A stretch of DNA of 64,000 nt from Ilex aquifolium (taxonomy: Eukaryota; Streptophyta; Magnoliopsida; Aquifoliales; Aquifoliaceae). Each line of letters begins with the position of its first letter. The stretch's first letter is position 1. The notes under the pieces were generated by a model that worked only from the letters and a program-made list of their open reading frames with translations, did no database searches and was not told the origin of the DNA. Of this stretch, positions 49,448 through 60,635 are shown one piece after another. Position numbers and translations under genes: made by a program. The stretch lies in the NCBI GenBank assembly GCA_951799425.1, contig OX637394.1:39325001-39389000 (forward strand). The letters run 5' to 3'.

Positions 49448-50397
49448 AAATTTCCCTATAAAAAAAGTTTGCCAGCAAGCTCGCTTGGCCCGCCTAGAAG
49501 GCCTGCCCACAAGCCTGCCCAATAGGCTCGCGGGTTGGGCTGCGAGTAGCCTACCCCTACCGGAAGTCCGGCTCGCCCGATAACTCACTTAGATAAGGGT
49601 TTGGGTTTACCCTACCCAAACCCAGGCCAAAAAAAATTTCGCGGGAGGTGAACTTCGTAGTTTAAAATAAGAGGATTAAATTGGGTGAAAAAAGAGATTT
49701 AAGGGGTGAGAATAGCCCCACCCAATTATAAATGCTATATTTTTCTTCTTCAAATTAAAGTGAAAGATGGATAAATTACATCTATTTTTCTTGAGGTTTA
49801 GTCAAATAACAATTAGATCCTATCTTGTATGATAATAACACTGTCTTCCCCTATCAACAACGTTCATCTTTTTTTTTTCCTAACAAAATTACAAAATGAG
49901 TGTAATACCTTACCCCTTATATGAAACATTGATTTGGATGCCTTTTAGATAACCTCAAACATCACAGCTCCACTGCCACCACCACAACCCGCCACCACCA
50001 CAGCCCATAACCAAGAACACAACCCCATGCGATTCCACTACCACCGCAGCACCAAGCCACCGCCCAGACTCACAGCCAGTGCCTAAGTCATTGTTGCACC
50101 CACTCGCGCAACCAACGTCACACCTCTGCAAATGGCACACACACACAAAATGTCAAGGCAAATGCATGTAGAATGACACCACCACTATCGACACCACTTC
50201 AAAACCACCACCACATACCAACGACAAATCAAACCACCGCCCATACCAAAGCCCCCTATAGCATTTGTATTATGTATATATCACAGCCCCTAAACCATCA
50301 CCACCATTGCACCGTCATCACCATACCATTGTTGCATCGTTGCCAAATATTGTCACCTCCACTGTACCAACAGCCTCAAGCCCAAAATACATCCTAA

Positions 50398-50763
50398 GAG
50401 CATCTCCAATCCACTCTCCATTTCTTTTCTCTTAGCTATTTTAGCTAGCCAAATACAAAAAACACTTTCCAACCTACTCTCTAGCCCATTCTCTATTTTC
50501 CATTTCACCCAAATGGCTCTCCAAATGTAGAGAGTCATTTAGTCTCTCTAAATTCTCTCTCTACCTCTTTCTCTCTATCTCTCTCAATATATATGTTGTA
50601 TTCCTTTTAAATTATTAGAAATTAATGAAAGTTGGATGAAGTAGTTAGCTAAAATAAAGAGTGTGGTTAAAGTGAATTTATAAAAGTGGTTAGATAAAGT
50701 AGAGAATGTAATATTTAAATATATTTTGACTAGCTATTTTGGAGAACTGGGTTGTAGATGCTC
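50398..50763. mobile_element. Tourist-type MITE, 366 bp
   Basis: The ends are GAGCATCTCCAATCC and, inverted, GGGTTGTAGATGCTC, with TAA duplicated on each side (50395-50397 and 50764-50766). GAGCATCTCCAA ends are common in plant MITEs. The TAA duplication fits PIF/Harbinger. Confidence 0.82.
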
Positions 50764-50880
50764 TAACAAACTCCAATTAAACCTCCAAGCAATCATTTTA
50801 ACTAGGTTGCAAGACCCTAATTTTTTTGGATATAACATTCCCAAAAAAGATTTTTAACCTATTGCAATCATACTGCCTCT

Positions 50881-50889
50881 GTGTGTGTG

Positions 50890-50927
<38 letters not shown>

Positions 50928-50929
50928 AT
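50881..50929. repeat. Compound (TG)n(TA)n(GA)n microsatellite
   Basis: TG, TA and GA dinucleotide runs in succession, close to the relic of an LTR element. Confidence 0.85.
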
Positions 50930-50982
50930 TCCGAAGGGTGCTTCGGATAAGTAGGGGTTGTTGGAACATAACTCTGATATCA

Positions 50983-52416
50983 TGATTAACCATAAAAAAT
51001 GCTATTTTATTATATTTAATGATTGGTTAGTTGCATATTATTTGTGATTAAATGTGTTAGATTCCTTGATTTTCTAGTTTGATATTTTTTCTAATTCTTT
51101 GGTTTATTTTGCAGGTAAATTAGTTGATTTAAAGTAATAATTGATAAGACAAGTGAAACAATCACTAGAGTAAAAATCACAATTGATAAGGATTGAAGAG
51201 TCAAGATTAAGAAAGGAAGATTTGAAGATAAGGTGGCAATTTAATCCTTATAAGAGTCCAAATTAGAAAAAAAAAACTCATTTAAAGTTGGATTATGAAA
51301 CTATTTTAGAAGATAAGGATTTGACACGTCTTCAATATTTTGGTCATAACTTTTGATTCTGATATCCTATTGACCTGATTTTTGTGGGGTTAGAAAGAAG
51401 ACTTCAAGGGCTACAAAAGTGGATTTCATGAAAATTTCTTGAATCAACCTCTAAATATACGAAGTTCAAGTTCGAAGTCTAGAAAAATTTTGTACCCATG
51501 GCCCCAAGATTTTATGCACGGGATTTAATTTTAAAAGATTTCTTTTTGGAAAGGAATTCCTCCCAATCTAACTTTATATCTTCTACCTATATTTAGGATT
51601 TATTTTAATATAAATAAAGGCTCTCATCTATTGAGAGGGGATGATTTGGATTATTATTATTTTTTTCCCATTTTTTTTCTAGTTTTTGTTCTAATTCTAT
51701 GGCTTGCTAAAAGCCCAACTAAAGCTAAGGGAGATACTTTCAATGAACCACAATATTTATTATTGATTCAACGTTCTTTTTAATGCATGATTTATTCTTT
51801 TAATTTAATTCTTGTCTTTTAGTAAAGTTTTTGCTCTGTATAATTTCTTGATTCGTTGTGTCATGTACATCGAATGCTTGAGATTCTCTGCGAGTCAAAT
51901 AACTGGTTATTCCATGTTTGAATTAATTAATTAGAATTTCTCATAACATAGTTGTTTTATTATTTGTAATAAAATAAGGTTTACCTGTTAAAAATCTTGA
52001 TTTATCGTAGACTCTAGGCACGGTGAATGTTTGTGATCTACAAGTAAATTCTTATATTTATTCAGATAATTTATTTATTATAACTTTTGATGTTTTCATA
52101 TTATCACCGCTAAATATTCCAATTAGGATCACTCCTCGGTTGATTCTCAATTGAGTTCAAAAACTGAATCATTAATAATTATTGTGTGGATTTGAAAGGG
52201 TATCCTCGATACTTTAGTATTTCAATTATTGTTTTAACCAACCCACCTTTCTTCTGTTGGATAAATTCTTACTCAAATAAATTTCAAAACAATTTCCTTT
52301 TTTTTTTTTTTTTTGTCTCTTGTTTTCACAATTCCCTGTGGTTCGACCTCGGACTCCCAAGAAATTTATTAATTCGCACAACCTGCACTTGGGTAATCAA
52401 TTCTAAAGTTGTAGCA
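50983..52416 (+). mobile_element. Solo LTR, 1,434 bp, nested between primer site and LTR of another element
   Basis: It starts TGATTAACC and ends GTTGTAGCA, with the 5-bp duplication TATCA at 50978-50982 and 52417-52421. Removing it rejoins a primer site to its LTR exactly as in the uninterrupted copy at 53701-53740. CCCTGTGGTTCGACCTCGG near the 3' end resembles the ends of Ty3/gypsy LTRs; the lineage is inference. Orientation is set from that motif. No coding region. Confidence 0.85.
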
Positions 52417-52423
52417 TATCATT

Positions 52424-52846
52424 TGTTGGTTTTGCACAGCTGATAATTAACACAAATAATACTTATTGGAAAAAAAGAATTCAACAATAGGAAAACAATA
52501 AAATATGATACAAAGAGAAAACGTGGTTTGATATAACATACTCACCTTGGCATACCGTACCTACATTCACGGATCAAGAATCTACAACGATGTATTATTC
52601 ATTGAAATCTGATCATCTGGTAACTGATTACATAATACACATCCTTATTTATAGGGATAAAATACTGTAACCAAAACCTATTCAGATATAACTTAATCTT
52701 TATATTTCCTATTACATGTCTAATATACCTATTTATGCTATATTAAAACTCTTCTAATATAATCTTATTTCATATAAGATTCTCACATTGATTAGCCAAC
52801 AAACTCTTCTTCATGACAGTTAGAGAGTTTGGGTCAAATTCCAACA
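52424..52846 (-). repeat. LTR, 423 bp (TGTTGG...CCAACA)
   Basis: One of two related LTRs of the small retroelement, homologous to 53714-54306 once the MITE there is removed. The ends are a perfect 6-bp inverted repeat. Confidence 0.82.
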
Positions 52847-53459
52847 GTCTCTCTTAAACCAAACTCTTCAAATTTGGTCATGCCCAAGATCGGGTTTAGC
52901 ACCATTAATTTTGATCCACCAATTTTTTACACCCTGTGCAAACCTGCTCTTCTGAGTCGCCACAATCCTCTCTGTTTTCAAGAACTTGCATCTTTGCCTG
53001 CATCATTTGTCCATCCCTGCCCGCGTCTTACCTGTTCTTGGGAGGTTTCAACGGTCAATGCTTCACCATTCAAAGGTAAAAGCTTAGTGACTCGTAATCC
53101 ATGAGACACCAAATCATCACTATTAAGTTTATGCCAGCCCAATAACTCTCAAACTATTGGAATACCACGACTTCAACTCTAAGAGCCCAAAGAGCTAAAG
53201 AAACATCTTCAACACAACACATGTGGTAATTTTTGAAATCTAAACAATCAGGAAGCATCTTAGTCTTCCGTTTGGTTTCATACCAATTTTAAATTTTTTC
53301 TTGTGGATTCAAACAAAAAAATATATCAACTAATTTTCAAGATTACGTCTTTAATGTACATAGGACGAAATAAATCTTCACACCACGTCGTACACACATG
53401 GCAAGGAAGTCTTCTTCAACATGAACATCAACTTGATTATTGAATCGTTAATAACTTAC

Positions 53460-53700
53460 TTTGATTGTTACACCAGGATTATCAATTTAGCTCTGACTGT
53501 TCTACCAAGATCATCAATCTAGCACTGATTGTACTATGAGCATCAATCTAGCTCTGACTTGTTGCACCAGGAGCGTCAATCTGACTTTGATTATTCTACC
53601 AGGATCATCAATTTAGCTCTGATTGTTGCACAAGTAGCATCAATCTGGCTCTGATACCACGTGTTGGAACATAGCTCTTATACCACTTGTTGGAACATAA
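53460..53700 (+). repeat. Tandem repeats of about 35 bp (CAATCTAGCTCTGA unit)
   Basis: Units such as ATCATCAATTTAGCTCTGATTG are repeated about six times with variation. They merge into repeats of GATACCACTTGTTGGAACATA beside the primer site. They lie directly inside the small LTR element. Confidence 0.75.
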
Positions 53701-53713
53701 CTCTGATACCACT

Positions 53714-54306
53714 TGTTAGTTTTGCATAGTGGATAATTAATACAAATAATACTTATTGAAAAAAGGAATTTAACAAGAAAAACAATAAAAACATGACACA
53801 AATATATAACGTGGTTCGATATAGCATACACACCTTAGTGTACCATACCTACATCCACGGACCAATAATCTACATCGATGTATTATTCACTGAAATCTGG
53901 TCATCCGATAACTGATTACATAATGAGTAATACTATTTGAACCTAAAAAACTGACATAATTTGCTGACTTAATGATGTGGCTTCATAGGAATCATTGATT
54001 CAACACCAAGTTCCAATGTTTGATGGGGTGTACAATGAATCCAAAGGTCACAATGAATTAGGTCAACAAATTATGTCAGTAAATTAGGTCCCAATAGTAT
54101 TGCTCTTATATAATACACATAAATACTATAACCCAAACATATTCAGATATAACTTAATCTTTATGTTTCCTATTACATGTCTAATATACCTATTAATGAT
54201 ATATTAAAACTCTTCCAATATAATATTCTTTCATATAAGATTCTCATATTAATTACCCAACAAACTCTCATTCATGACAATTAGAGAGTTTGAGTTAAAT
54301 TCCAAT
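53714..54306 (-). repeat. LTR, 593 bp, enlarged by a MITE
   Basis: Homologous to the LTR at 52424-52846. The extra length is the 181-bp MITE at 53925-54105 and its duplicated target. The terminal bases are slightly worn. Confidence 0.8.
53925..54105. mobile_element. MITE, GAGTAAT family, copy M2
   Basis: Terminal inverted repeats are GAGTAATACTATT and AATAGTATTGCTC. The flanks TTACATAAT (53916-53924) and TTATATAAT (54106-54114) are a 9-bp duplication with one mismatch. The related LTR at 52424-52846 has the empty site. A 9-bp duplication suggests mobilisation by Mutator-like transposase. Confidence 0.85.
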
Positions 54307-55466
54307 GGAAGTGGTTCACAATGGTGGGTACCAAATATGTTGCAAGGGGGTTTCTGGTTTGGGAGTCGACAATGTTCCTTTACTAGGTTTGGGGGTTCCG
54401 GCAAGGGAGGTTGGGGGTGGGAGGGTGGCAGCGGTCTGACTGAGTTTTATTGTGCTCATGCGGTGATGGTTAGTTAGACATGAAGTAGAAAATTCAGAGA
54501 AATCCAAGACAATGTTTGGCAACTGGTTCAGTTTAGTTTGACCGTAATCTTAACAAGGGCACTATTGGCATTTTAAAGAACTAAAGTAGAAGGGAATGTA
54601 GTGTTATTTCTCATACAAGAAGGGGTTTAATTGCTATTTAACCAAACTTCAGGGAAGGTAAATATAATTGAATTAATGGTTCACTTCCAATAAACAAGTG
54701 TAATTACTTAATAATTAATAATTAAAAATAAAAAATATTATTTAGACTTAGGGACCTAATCTATTAATATTGTTAAATTAAAGATGGATTTCATTTAATA
54801 TTTGAACCCATATGTAATTTATCCAATAACCACGTTTATCTAATACATATACACACCCATACAAATGTTTGTTTTGTATATAGATTTTGAACAAAATGAC
54901 TGCAGGTAATTTCAAGGATTAATTCTTTTAATATGACATGAAACAAATTTAAAATTTGGTGGAGTCTATAATTATGAATATTCAATCTAAGGGGAGATGA
55001 CCTTTCAAATCAATGAAAAAAAAAAAGGAGGTGGCCAAACTAATATATTTTGGGTGTTTTCATAAATCAAATAATTTGGGAGTTCGCAAAATATTTTTTT
55101 ACTTCCTCCTTGATCCGGTTAAAAGTAAACTATTTACGCTAAGTCTAAGAAATTCATCAACAATAACTTTCTCATAACCCGACACCAAAAATATTATTAA
55201 ATTTTGAATTCATAAGTTCACAATTTACACACTCTCCATGGGGTCTGGTGAATTCATTTTTCTACTATATAAGTGGTTGGTTGGAAAGGTTTGTGTGTTA
55301 GATCGTAGCAACTTTTTCAAGAGCTTTCGTCTAAGTCAGCAACTACGTACTGATTGCTCTCAATAATGTGGTATTTGCAATTTGATAAAAGTAGAGATAC
55401 AATAAGCAAATAAGATATCCAAAATAAATATAGTATGATCTATGGAGATCTTATAATATCTATATA
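54307..55466. other. Spacer, no gene supported
   Basis: About 54540-54680 resembles, in reverse complement, the stretch at 49763-49870. The rest is AT-rich with no recognised gene. Confidence 0.4.
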
Positions 55467-56157
55467 CTAGTTATTGTCTGTGCTTGAAGGCACAAAGTAA
55501 TAAAAAATGATAAACAATAAACATATTTGTATTTATATTCAAAATTAAATCACAAACATAAATGAGAGATAAATGAATTTAAGCATCAGTTGTAGTAGGG
55601 GTGAGAGGTGGTGGTGGTAGGAGACGGTGATGGTTGTAATGAGTGGCAATGACCGTGGTGGTGGCGGTGGTGGTGGCGGCGACGGTGGTGGCGACGGTAG
55701 CGACGATGGTGGTGGCGGCGGTGGCGACGACGGTGGTGGTGGTGGTGGTGGCGGCGGTGGTGGCAACGGTGGCGGCAATGGTAATGGGGGCGGTAATGGT
55801 GATGGGGGCGGAGGCGACAGCGGTGGTGGTGGGAGCGGAGGCGACGGTGGTGGTGGCGGCGGTGGTGGTGGTAGAGGTAGTGATGGGGGGGTGGCGGTGG
55901 TAGAGGTAGTGGTGGGGCGGTTTCAAACATTGTTTTTTTTTTTCTAAAGTACTTATGAAAAATAATTTCTAGAAATTCTTTTAAAAAGTAATTCCAAACA
56001 TACCCTTAGGGGCCAATTTTTCTATTAAATTTAGGGTGTTAATATTAGCCGTTATATTAACTTTAAAGTAAAATTTAAAGCGATCTCAATTGCGAAAAGC
56101 AAAAGTCATTTTGTTTATCTTTTGAGATTTGAATTGTTAGCTACTTTATTATATAGA
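55467..56157 (-). mobile_element. Non-autonomous Helitron H4
   Basis: On the minus strand: 5' TCTATATAATAAAG at 56157, a triplet array at about 55590-55930, a 3' hairpin GTGCCTTCAAGCAC with one mismatch, then CTAG at 55470-55467 before T. Its 5' end directly abuts the 3' CTAG of H5 with no host base between. Confidence 0.87.
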
Positions 56158-56684
56158 CTAGTTATTGACTGTGCCTGAAGGCACAGAGTAATAAAAAATG
56201 ATAAACAATAAATATATTTGTATTCATATTCAAAATCAAATCAAAAACATATATGAGAGAATGAATTTAAGCATCGGTTGTAATGGAGGTGCGAGGTGGT
56301 GGTGGTGGTGACGGCGGTGGTGGTGACGGCGACGGTGGTGATGGTGGAGGTGGCGGCGGCGACGGTGGTGGTGGCGGCGGTGACAGTGGTGGCGGTAGAG
56401 GTAGTGGTGGTGGTGGTGGAGGTAGCGGTAGAGGTAGTGGTGAGACGGTTTCAAACACTATTTTTTTTTTTAAAGTACTTATGAGAAATAATTTCTAGAA
56501 GTACTTTTAAAAAGTTACTCCAAACACACCTTTAGGGGCCTATTTTTCTTATTAAATTTAGGGTGTTAATATTAACCGTTAGATTAACTTTAAAGTAAAA
56601 GTTAAAGCGATTTAAACCGCGAAAAGCAAAAGTCATTTTGTTTATCTTTTAAAATTTGAATTGTAAGCTACTTTATTATATAGA
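56158..56684 (-). mobile_element. Non-autonomous Helitron H5
   Basis: On the minus strand: TCTATATAATAAAG at 56684 after A, a short triplet array (about 56283-56450), a hairpin GTGCCTTCAGGCAC, then CTAG at 56161-56158. The following base is the first base of H4. Confidence 0.88.
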
Positions 56685-57270
56685 TGTTTGGATGTGATTA
56701 AGATTTAGATTCTTTTCTATACATTTTTTTCTTAATTTCATTCAATAAACATCTAGATCATTGAGTCTCGTTAACTTTACTAATTGTGTTCAAATATTCT
56801 CTTTCCTTTCCCCTATCTTCAATCTTCACATTCCAAAAATTATTTAGAAAGCAAAAAAAAAGGAAGCCTACTCAACAGCTTAACATATCTTTTAACATAA
56901 AGAGATTGCAATAGCATTAGGATTTGTAAGATCTTCACTAAACCTTTATGGGAGGTGAGAGAAGAACAAGATGGAGAGATGATGCATGGTCTTGGATTAA
57001 CCACCAATAGATCACTAACCTACTCTTAGCTTCAAGAGATTTCTTGGTTAACTTGTTTTATTTCATCCAACCACCTTAACACATTTAAAACAATACGTCT
57101 CACATTGGTAATCGATAAAGTTCTTTAGTAATCTGGTACAGTAGTAAGATTCGTCCAGTAGTAAGATTTTTCCATTATAATCTGATAAGTGAAAAAACAA
57201 AAAAATAGTTTCTCTACGTACATAAATAAAACACAAGTCTAAGCGAGGAGTCAGCGAATCTAATGATGGA
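56685..57270. other. Spacer between Helitron dimer and MULE
   Basis: AT-rich, no gene seen. Confidence 0.4.
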
Positions 57271-57279
57271 AGTCTAGTG

Positions 57280-58813
57280 GAGCTTTTGACCTAACCCATG
57301 CAATTTTCAGAAGTTATGCACAAAAGGGGGTCGGTTTGAAAGTATTTCCCAAACCCATGCACTTTTAAAAACGTCAGATGGACTGACGTTTTTAAACAAA
57401 AGACGTTAGTCCATCTGACGTTTTTAAGCAAAAATTGATCTTAAAAACGTCAGATGGACTGACGTTTCTAAATGCCTACTGCTTTTCCTTCCCCAGCCAC
57501 CAATTTCAATGCCTTATGATAGTTCAAGCAAGACATACATCACTGTACCACCTAAATTATATTAGTTAATGCCTGAATATATTTATAAATGAATATTAGT
57601 TTGGGTAATTATAATAATTGCTCCCTAAATTTTCTATCGGATTTTTATTTAGTCCCATAAATTTTAATTGTTTTAATTTAATCCATCAATTTTATTTTAA
57701 TTAAATCATTTCATTAATTTTCATTGTCAAATCAACGGGAGATTAGTCCAATTTGACGTTTTTAAGCTTAGCTTTTTGTTTATATAACTGCCCCTAAATT
57801 TTTGGGTAATTATAATAACTGCCGACTAAATGTTCTCTCGATTTTTATTTAGTCCCATAAATTTTAATTGTTTTAATTTAATCCATAAATTATATTTAAA
57901 TTAAATCATTTCATTAATTTTTCATTGTCAGATCAACTGGAGATTAGTCCAATTTGATTGATTTCAGCATTGATCTAACGATGAAAAAAATTTAAAAACT
58001 TAATTGTAACTAGTTTTTAAATGGTTGAGGGACTAAAATAAGACAATTGAAAGGTCATGTATTAAATTCAAATTGGAGGTAAAATTCAGGACTAACTAAG
58101 ATATTTACCCTAATTTTTTAAAAATATTATAAATACATCAAATAAATATAATTTCTAATCAATTTGAATATGATTCTAAATTTGTTTTTGACTTACAATA
58201 ATATATTAAAAAATCGAACACCGGTCGTTAAGAACAACAGTGAATCCGATTAAATATATTCATTTAGTGGGCAGTTATTATAATTACCCAAAAATTTAGG
58301 GGGCAGTTATATAAACAAAAAACTAAGCTTAAAAACGTCAAATTGGACTAATCTCCAGTTGATCTGACAATAAAATTAATGAAATGATTTAATTAAAATA
58401 AAATTGATGGATTAAATTAAAACAATTAAAATTTATGGGACTAAATAAAAATCCGATAGAAAATTTAGGGAGCAATTATTATAATTACCCAAACTAATAT
58501 TCATTTATAAATATATTCAGGCATTAACTAATATAATTTAGGTGGTGCAGTGATGTATGTCTTGCTTGAACTATCATAAGGTATTGAAATTGGTGGCTGG
58601 GGAAGGAAAAGCAGTAGGCATTTAGAAACGTCAGTCCATCTGACGTTTTTAAGATCAATTTTTGCTTAAAAACGTCAGATGGACTGACGTCTTTTGTTTA
58701 AAAACGTCAGTCCATCTGACGTTTTTAAAAGTGCATGGGTTTGGGAAATACTTTCAAACCGACCCCCTTTTGTGCATAACTTCTGAAAATTGCATGAGTT
58801 ATGTCAAAAGCTC
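57280..58813. mobile_element. Non-autonomous Mutator-like element with arms of about 555 bp
   Basis: It begins GAGCTTTTGAC and ends GTCAAAAGCTC. It is flanked by a perfect 9-bp duplication AGTCTAGTG (57271-57279 and 58814-58822), the MULE signature. The arms (57280 to about 57835, and about 58258-58813) are near-perfect inverted repeats. Each arm carries three copies of a smaller palindrome, ACGTCAGATGGACTGACGT or its inverse. The centre of about 420 bp partly repeats arm sequence and encodes nothing. Transcribed, it would form a long hairpin. It ends about 60 bp beyond the PR-1 stop codon. Confidence 0.93.
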
Positions 58814-58883
58814 AGTCTAGTGCCCACCTGGGCATTCATGAAAACATTACAAAATCAGTGTTTAGAAAATTACCTCTGGCTCA

Positions 58884-59408
58884 TTAATAGGGCCTCTTTC
58901 CTATAACATTACCATGAGGATTATACTCACAGATAATAAAAGTATCCCCACTATTGCATTTAATCTTAGCACACCCAACATTCTTCGTGCTCCTCCATAC
59001 AACTTGCGTGTAGTGCATGCAATCTTTACCAGGCATGCATGTATTATCATTGTAGTTATAGTAAGCTTCTTGAGCAGCCCATGCTGCGACTGCATCGGAT
59101 GGCTTCCACTGATTCCCTTCCCCCAAGAAGATGTTCTCACCGTAGTTGCTATCGGAATGAATCAATGCACAGTCCTCTCTCCTCCTATTCGCGTACCACT
59201 TGGCGTAGTTTGCCAGCTTGGTGCTCCATTGGAGAGGTGGGAGGTTGTGTCTCGCCCGGACTACATTGTGTGCATCGGGGAACTGTCTGAGTGTTGGATT
59301 TGAAAGGATGACTCGTCGAGGGTTAGTTGATTTGACCGGTAGGAGGAGAAGAGAGAGAAAGAGGGTGTAGAAGAACATACATGGAAGGAGATTGGTGGTG
59401 TTGGCCAT
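58884..59408 (-). CDS. Pathogenesis-related protein 1 (CAP superfamily), secreted
   Basis: An intronless 174-aa frame. I start it at 59408 because a TATA box lies at 59452-59459, so the ATG at 59468 would be outside the transcript, and because the first 27 residues form a signal peptide. The CAP domain has HNVVRARHNLPPL, YGENIF, HYTQVVWRSTKNVGC and YNPHGNVIGKRPY. The cavity residues His84, Glu91, Glu114 and His132 are present. Six cysteines after the signal peptide fit the three conserved disulfides. PR-1 proteins accumulate in the apoplast on pathogen attack and bind sterols; a CAPE-like peptide can be released from the C-terminus in some. Length is normal. The 3' end lies next to a MULE that may overlap its untranslated region. 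Confidence 0.94.
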   Translation of the reverse strand: MANTTNLLPCMFFYTLFLSLLLLPVKSTNPRRVILSNPTLRQFPDAHNVVRARHNLPPLQWSTKLANYAKWYANRRREDCALIHSDSNYGENIFLGEGNQWKPSDAVAAWAAQEAYYNYNDNTCMPGKDCMHYTQVVWRSTKNVGCAKIKCNSGDTFIICEYNPHGNVIGKRPY

Positions 59409-59970
59409 TGTGGAGGGTTTAGACAATGAAGAGTTGAAATGGTGAGAAAGGTTTATATAAAGTTCCACTTTAAAGTATGAACTGATTTAGGAATGAATAT
59501 TGATTCTTTTAATCCTTAAAGTTGAATTTTAATCTTTGCAATTCTTTAGGATCAGACCATAAAGAATTTATCCCTCATAAATACCTTAATCTCGATATAA
59601 ATAATTTGTTGATATAAATTGATTCAAACATTCTTAACGGTTAAAAAGAAAGAAAAAAAAGGAGAATTTTGGTTGTTTCTGCACCAAAATTGGTGGCTAA
59701 AAACATGGTGTTGAACGTGGAGTTGTGCATGGCGAACATGGAGGGAGAATAGTTTGGCATTTGATGAAATTCTATCGTGAGAAGAAATGTATCAATCATT
59801 CTTGTGTTGAGTGCCAATCAGTACCTGCTGCTCTGTCATATTCTTTTACTAATTTAGTAGAGTAACATCCCTATGGAAAACCAGTTCCTAGACTTTAGTA
59901 TACTTTGACTAATCACAACATGGCACATGTAAAATTTCATTATTTTGTTATGTTCACAACAAATAATTAT
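59409..59970. other. Upstream region of the PR-1 gene
   Basis: Presumed promoter, read on the minus strand. A TATA box is visible, but I assign no defence-type element with confidence. The MITE at 59971 bounds it about 560 bp from the ATG. Confidence 0.4.
59452..59459 (-). promoter_or_regulatory. TATA box of PR-1 gene
   Basis: TATATAAA on the minus strand, 44 bp upstream of the ATG at 59408. Transcription would begin near 59425, giving a short leader. Confidence 0.75.
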
Positions 59971-60125
59971 GAGCAATGCTATTGGGACCTAATTTACTGT
60001 GACCTTTAGATTCACTGTAGACTCCATCAAACATTAAAATTTGATGTTGATCCAATGATTCCTATAAAATCACACCATTATGTCATCAAATTAAATCAAA
60101 TATTTAGGTTCAAATAGTATTACTC
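59971..60125. mobile_element. MITE, GAGTAAT family, copy M3
   Basis: It begins GAGCAATGCTATTGGGACCT and ends AGTATTACTC, with a perfect 9-bp duplication AATAATTAT at 59962-59970 and 60126-60134. It is the cleanest member of the family also found at 30831 and 53925. Confidence 0.87.
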
Positions 60126-60274
60126 AATAATTATATAATAACTCAGAAAATGGTTAACGACCACAAATTATTATTCAATGGTGCTGAAAAAGTTAAATTT
60201 CGATTCCATAGACTCGTCCTTGAAAAATAACTCGTTTCCCCTCAGCAAACTGCATAGAAGCATTGAAGAAATTA

Positions 60275-60635
60275 GAGTAAACTATATATATATATGACTC
60301 TCAAACTGTGTATGACAATTGTATCAATTAAATTCTTGAATTTTTTTTTTTGTTTGTGTTAATTGAACCTCTATGAACTATCTAATTGTGTTAATTGAAC
60401 CCTTTTGTCTGTCTTGACACAAAGTCATAGTTTGAGGGTCATATATGTAATTTACTCTAACTATTTGTATCACGTAAGTGGCACACTTCGTCATTTTCCA
60501 TTAAAAAATTTAACGGATGTAGATAGAAGGGCTCAATTGAGAGTTCGGGGGCTCAATTGACAAAAAAAAAAAAAAAATTTAGAAGTTTAATTGACACAAG
60601 AATCATAATTTGAGGATCGTATGTGTGGTTTACTC
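60275..60635. mobile_element. MITE-like inverted repeat, 361 bp
   Basis: GAGTAAAC at the left and GTTTACTC at the right begin long imperfect inverted arms. Each arm contains a CTCAAA/TTTGAG segment, a poly-T/A run and CAATTAA motifs. The element is noncoding and no target duplication is clear. Confidence 0.65.

Larger units (their letters stand above)
47604..49640. mobile_element. Old repeat with GC-rich GGGTCGGG/CCCGCCC arms, split by a TIR element
   Basis: Left (47604-47870) and right (49463-49640) blocks are unusually GC-rich for this region. They share words such as GGGTCGGGTT, CCCGCCC and GGGTTGGGC in opposite senses. They look like the two ends of one older non-autonomous element, perhaps hAT-like. 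The ends were not resolved. Confidence 0.35.
50956..54306 (-). mobile_element. Small non-autonomous LTR retroelement cluster (two LTRs, no proteins)
   Basis: Two related LTRs on the minus strand, 54306-53714 and 52846-52424, flank an 867-bp interior with no pol or gag frame. The interior begins with a tRNA-Met primer site (TGGTATCAGAG at 53711-53701). A second primer-site-like stretch (50982-50971) belongs next to LTR 52424-52846 but has been moved away by a solo LTR. LTR ends are TGTTGG...CCAACA. The design fits a TRIM or small Ty1/copia-derived element, possibly with LTR-interior-LTR-interior order. No clear outer target duplication was found. Confidence 0.75.

Noticed and set aside
55545..55947. 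Gly-rich and Pro/His-rich frames
   Set aside because: Triplet array of Helitron H4; not protein-coding.
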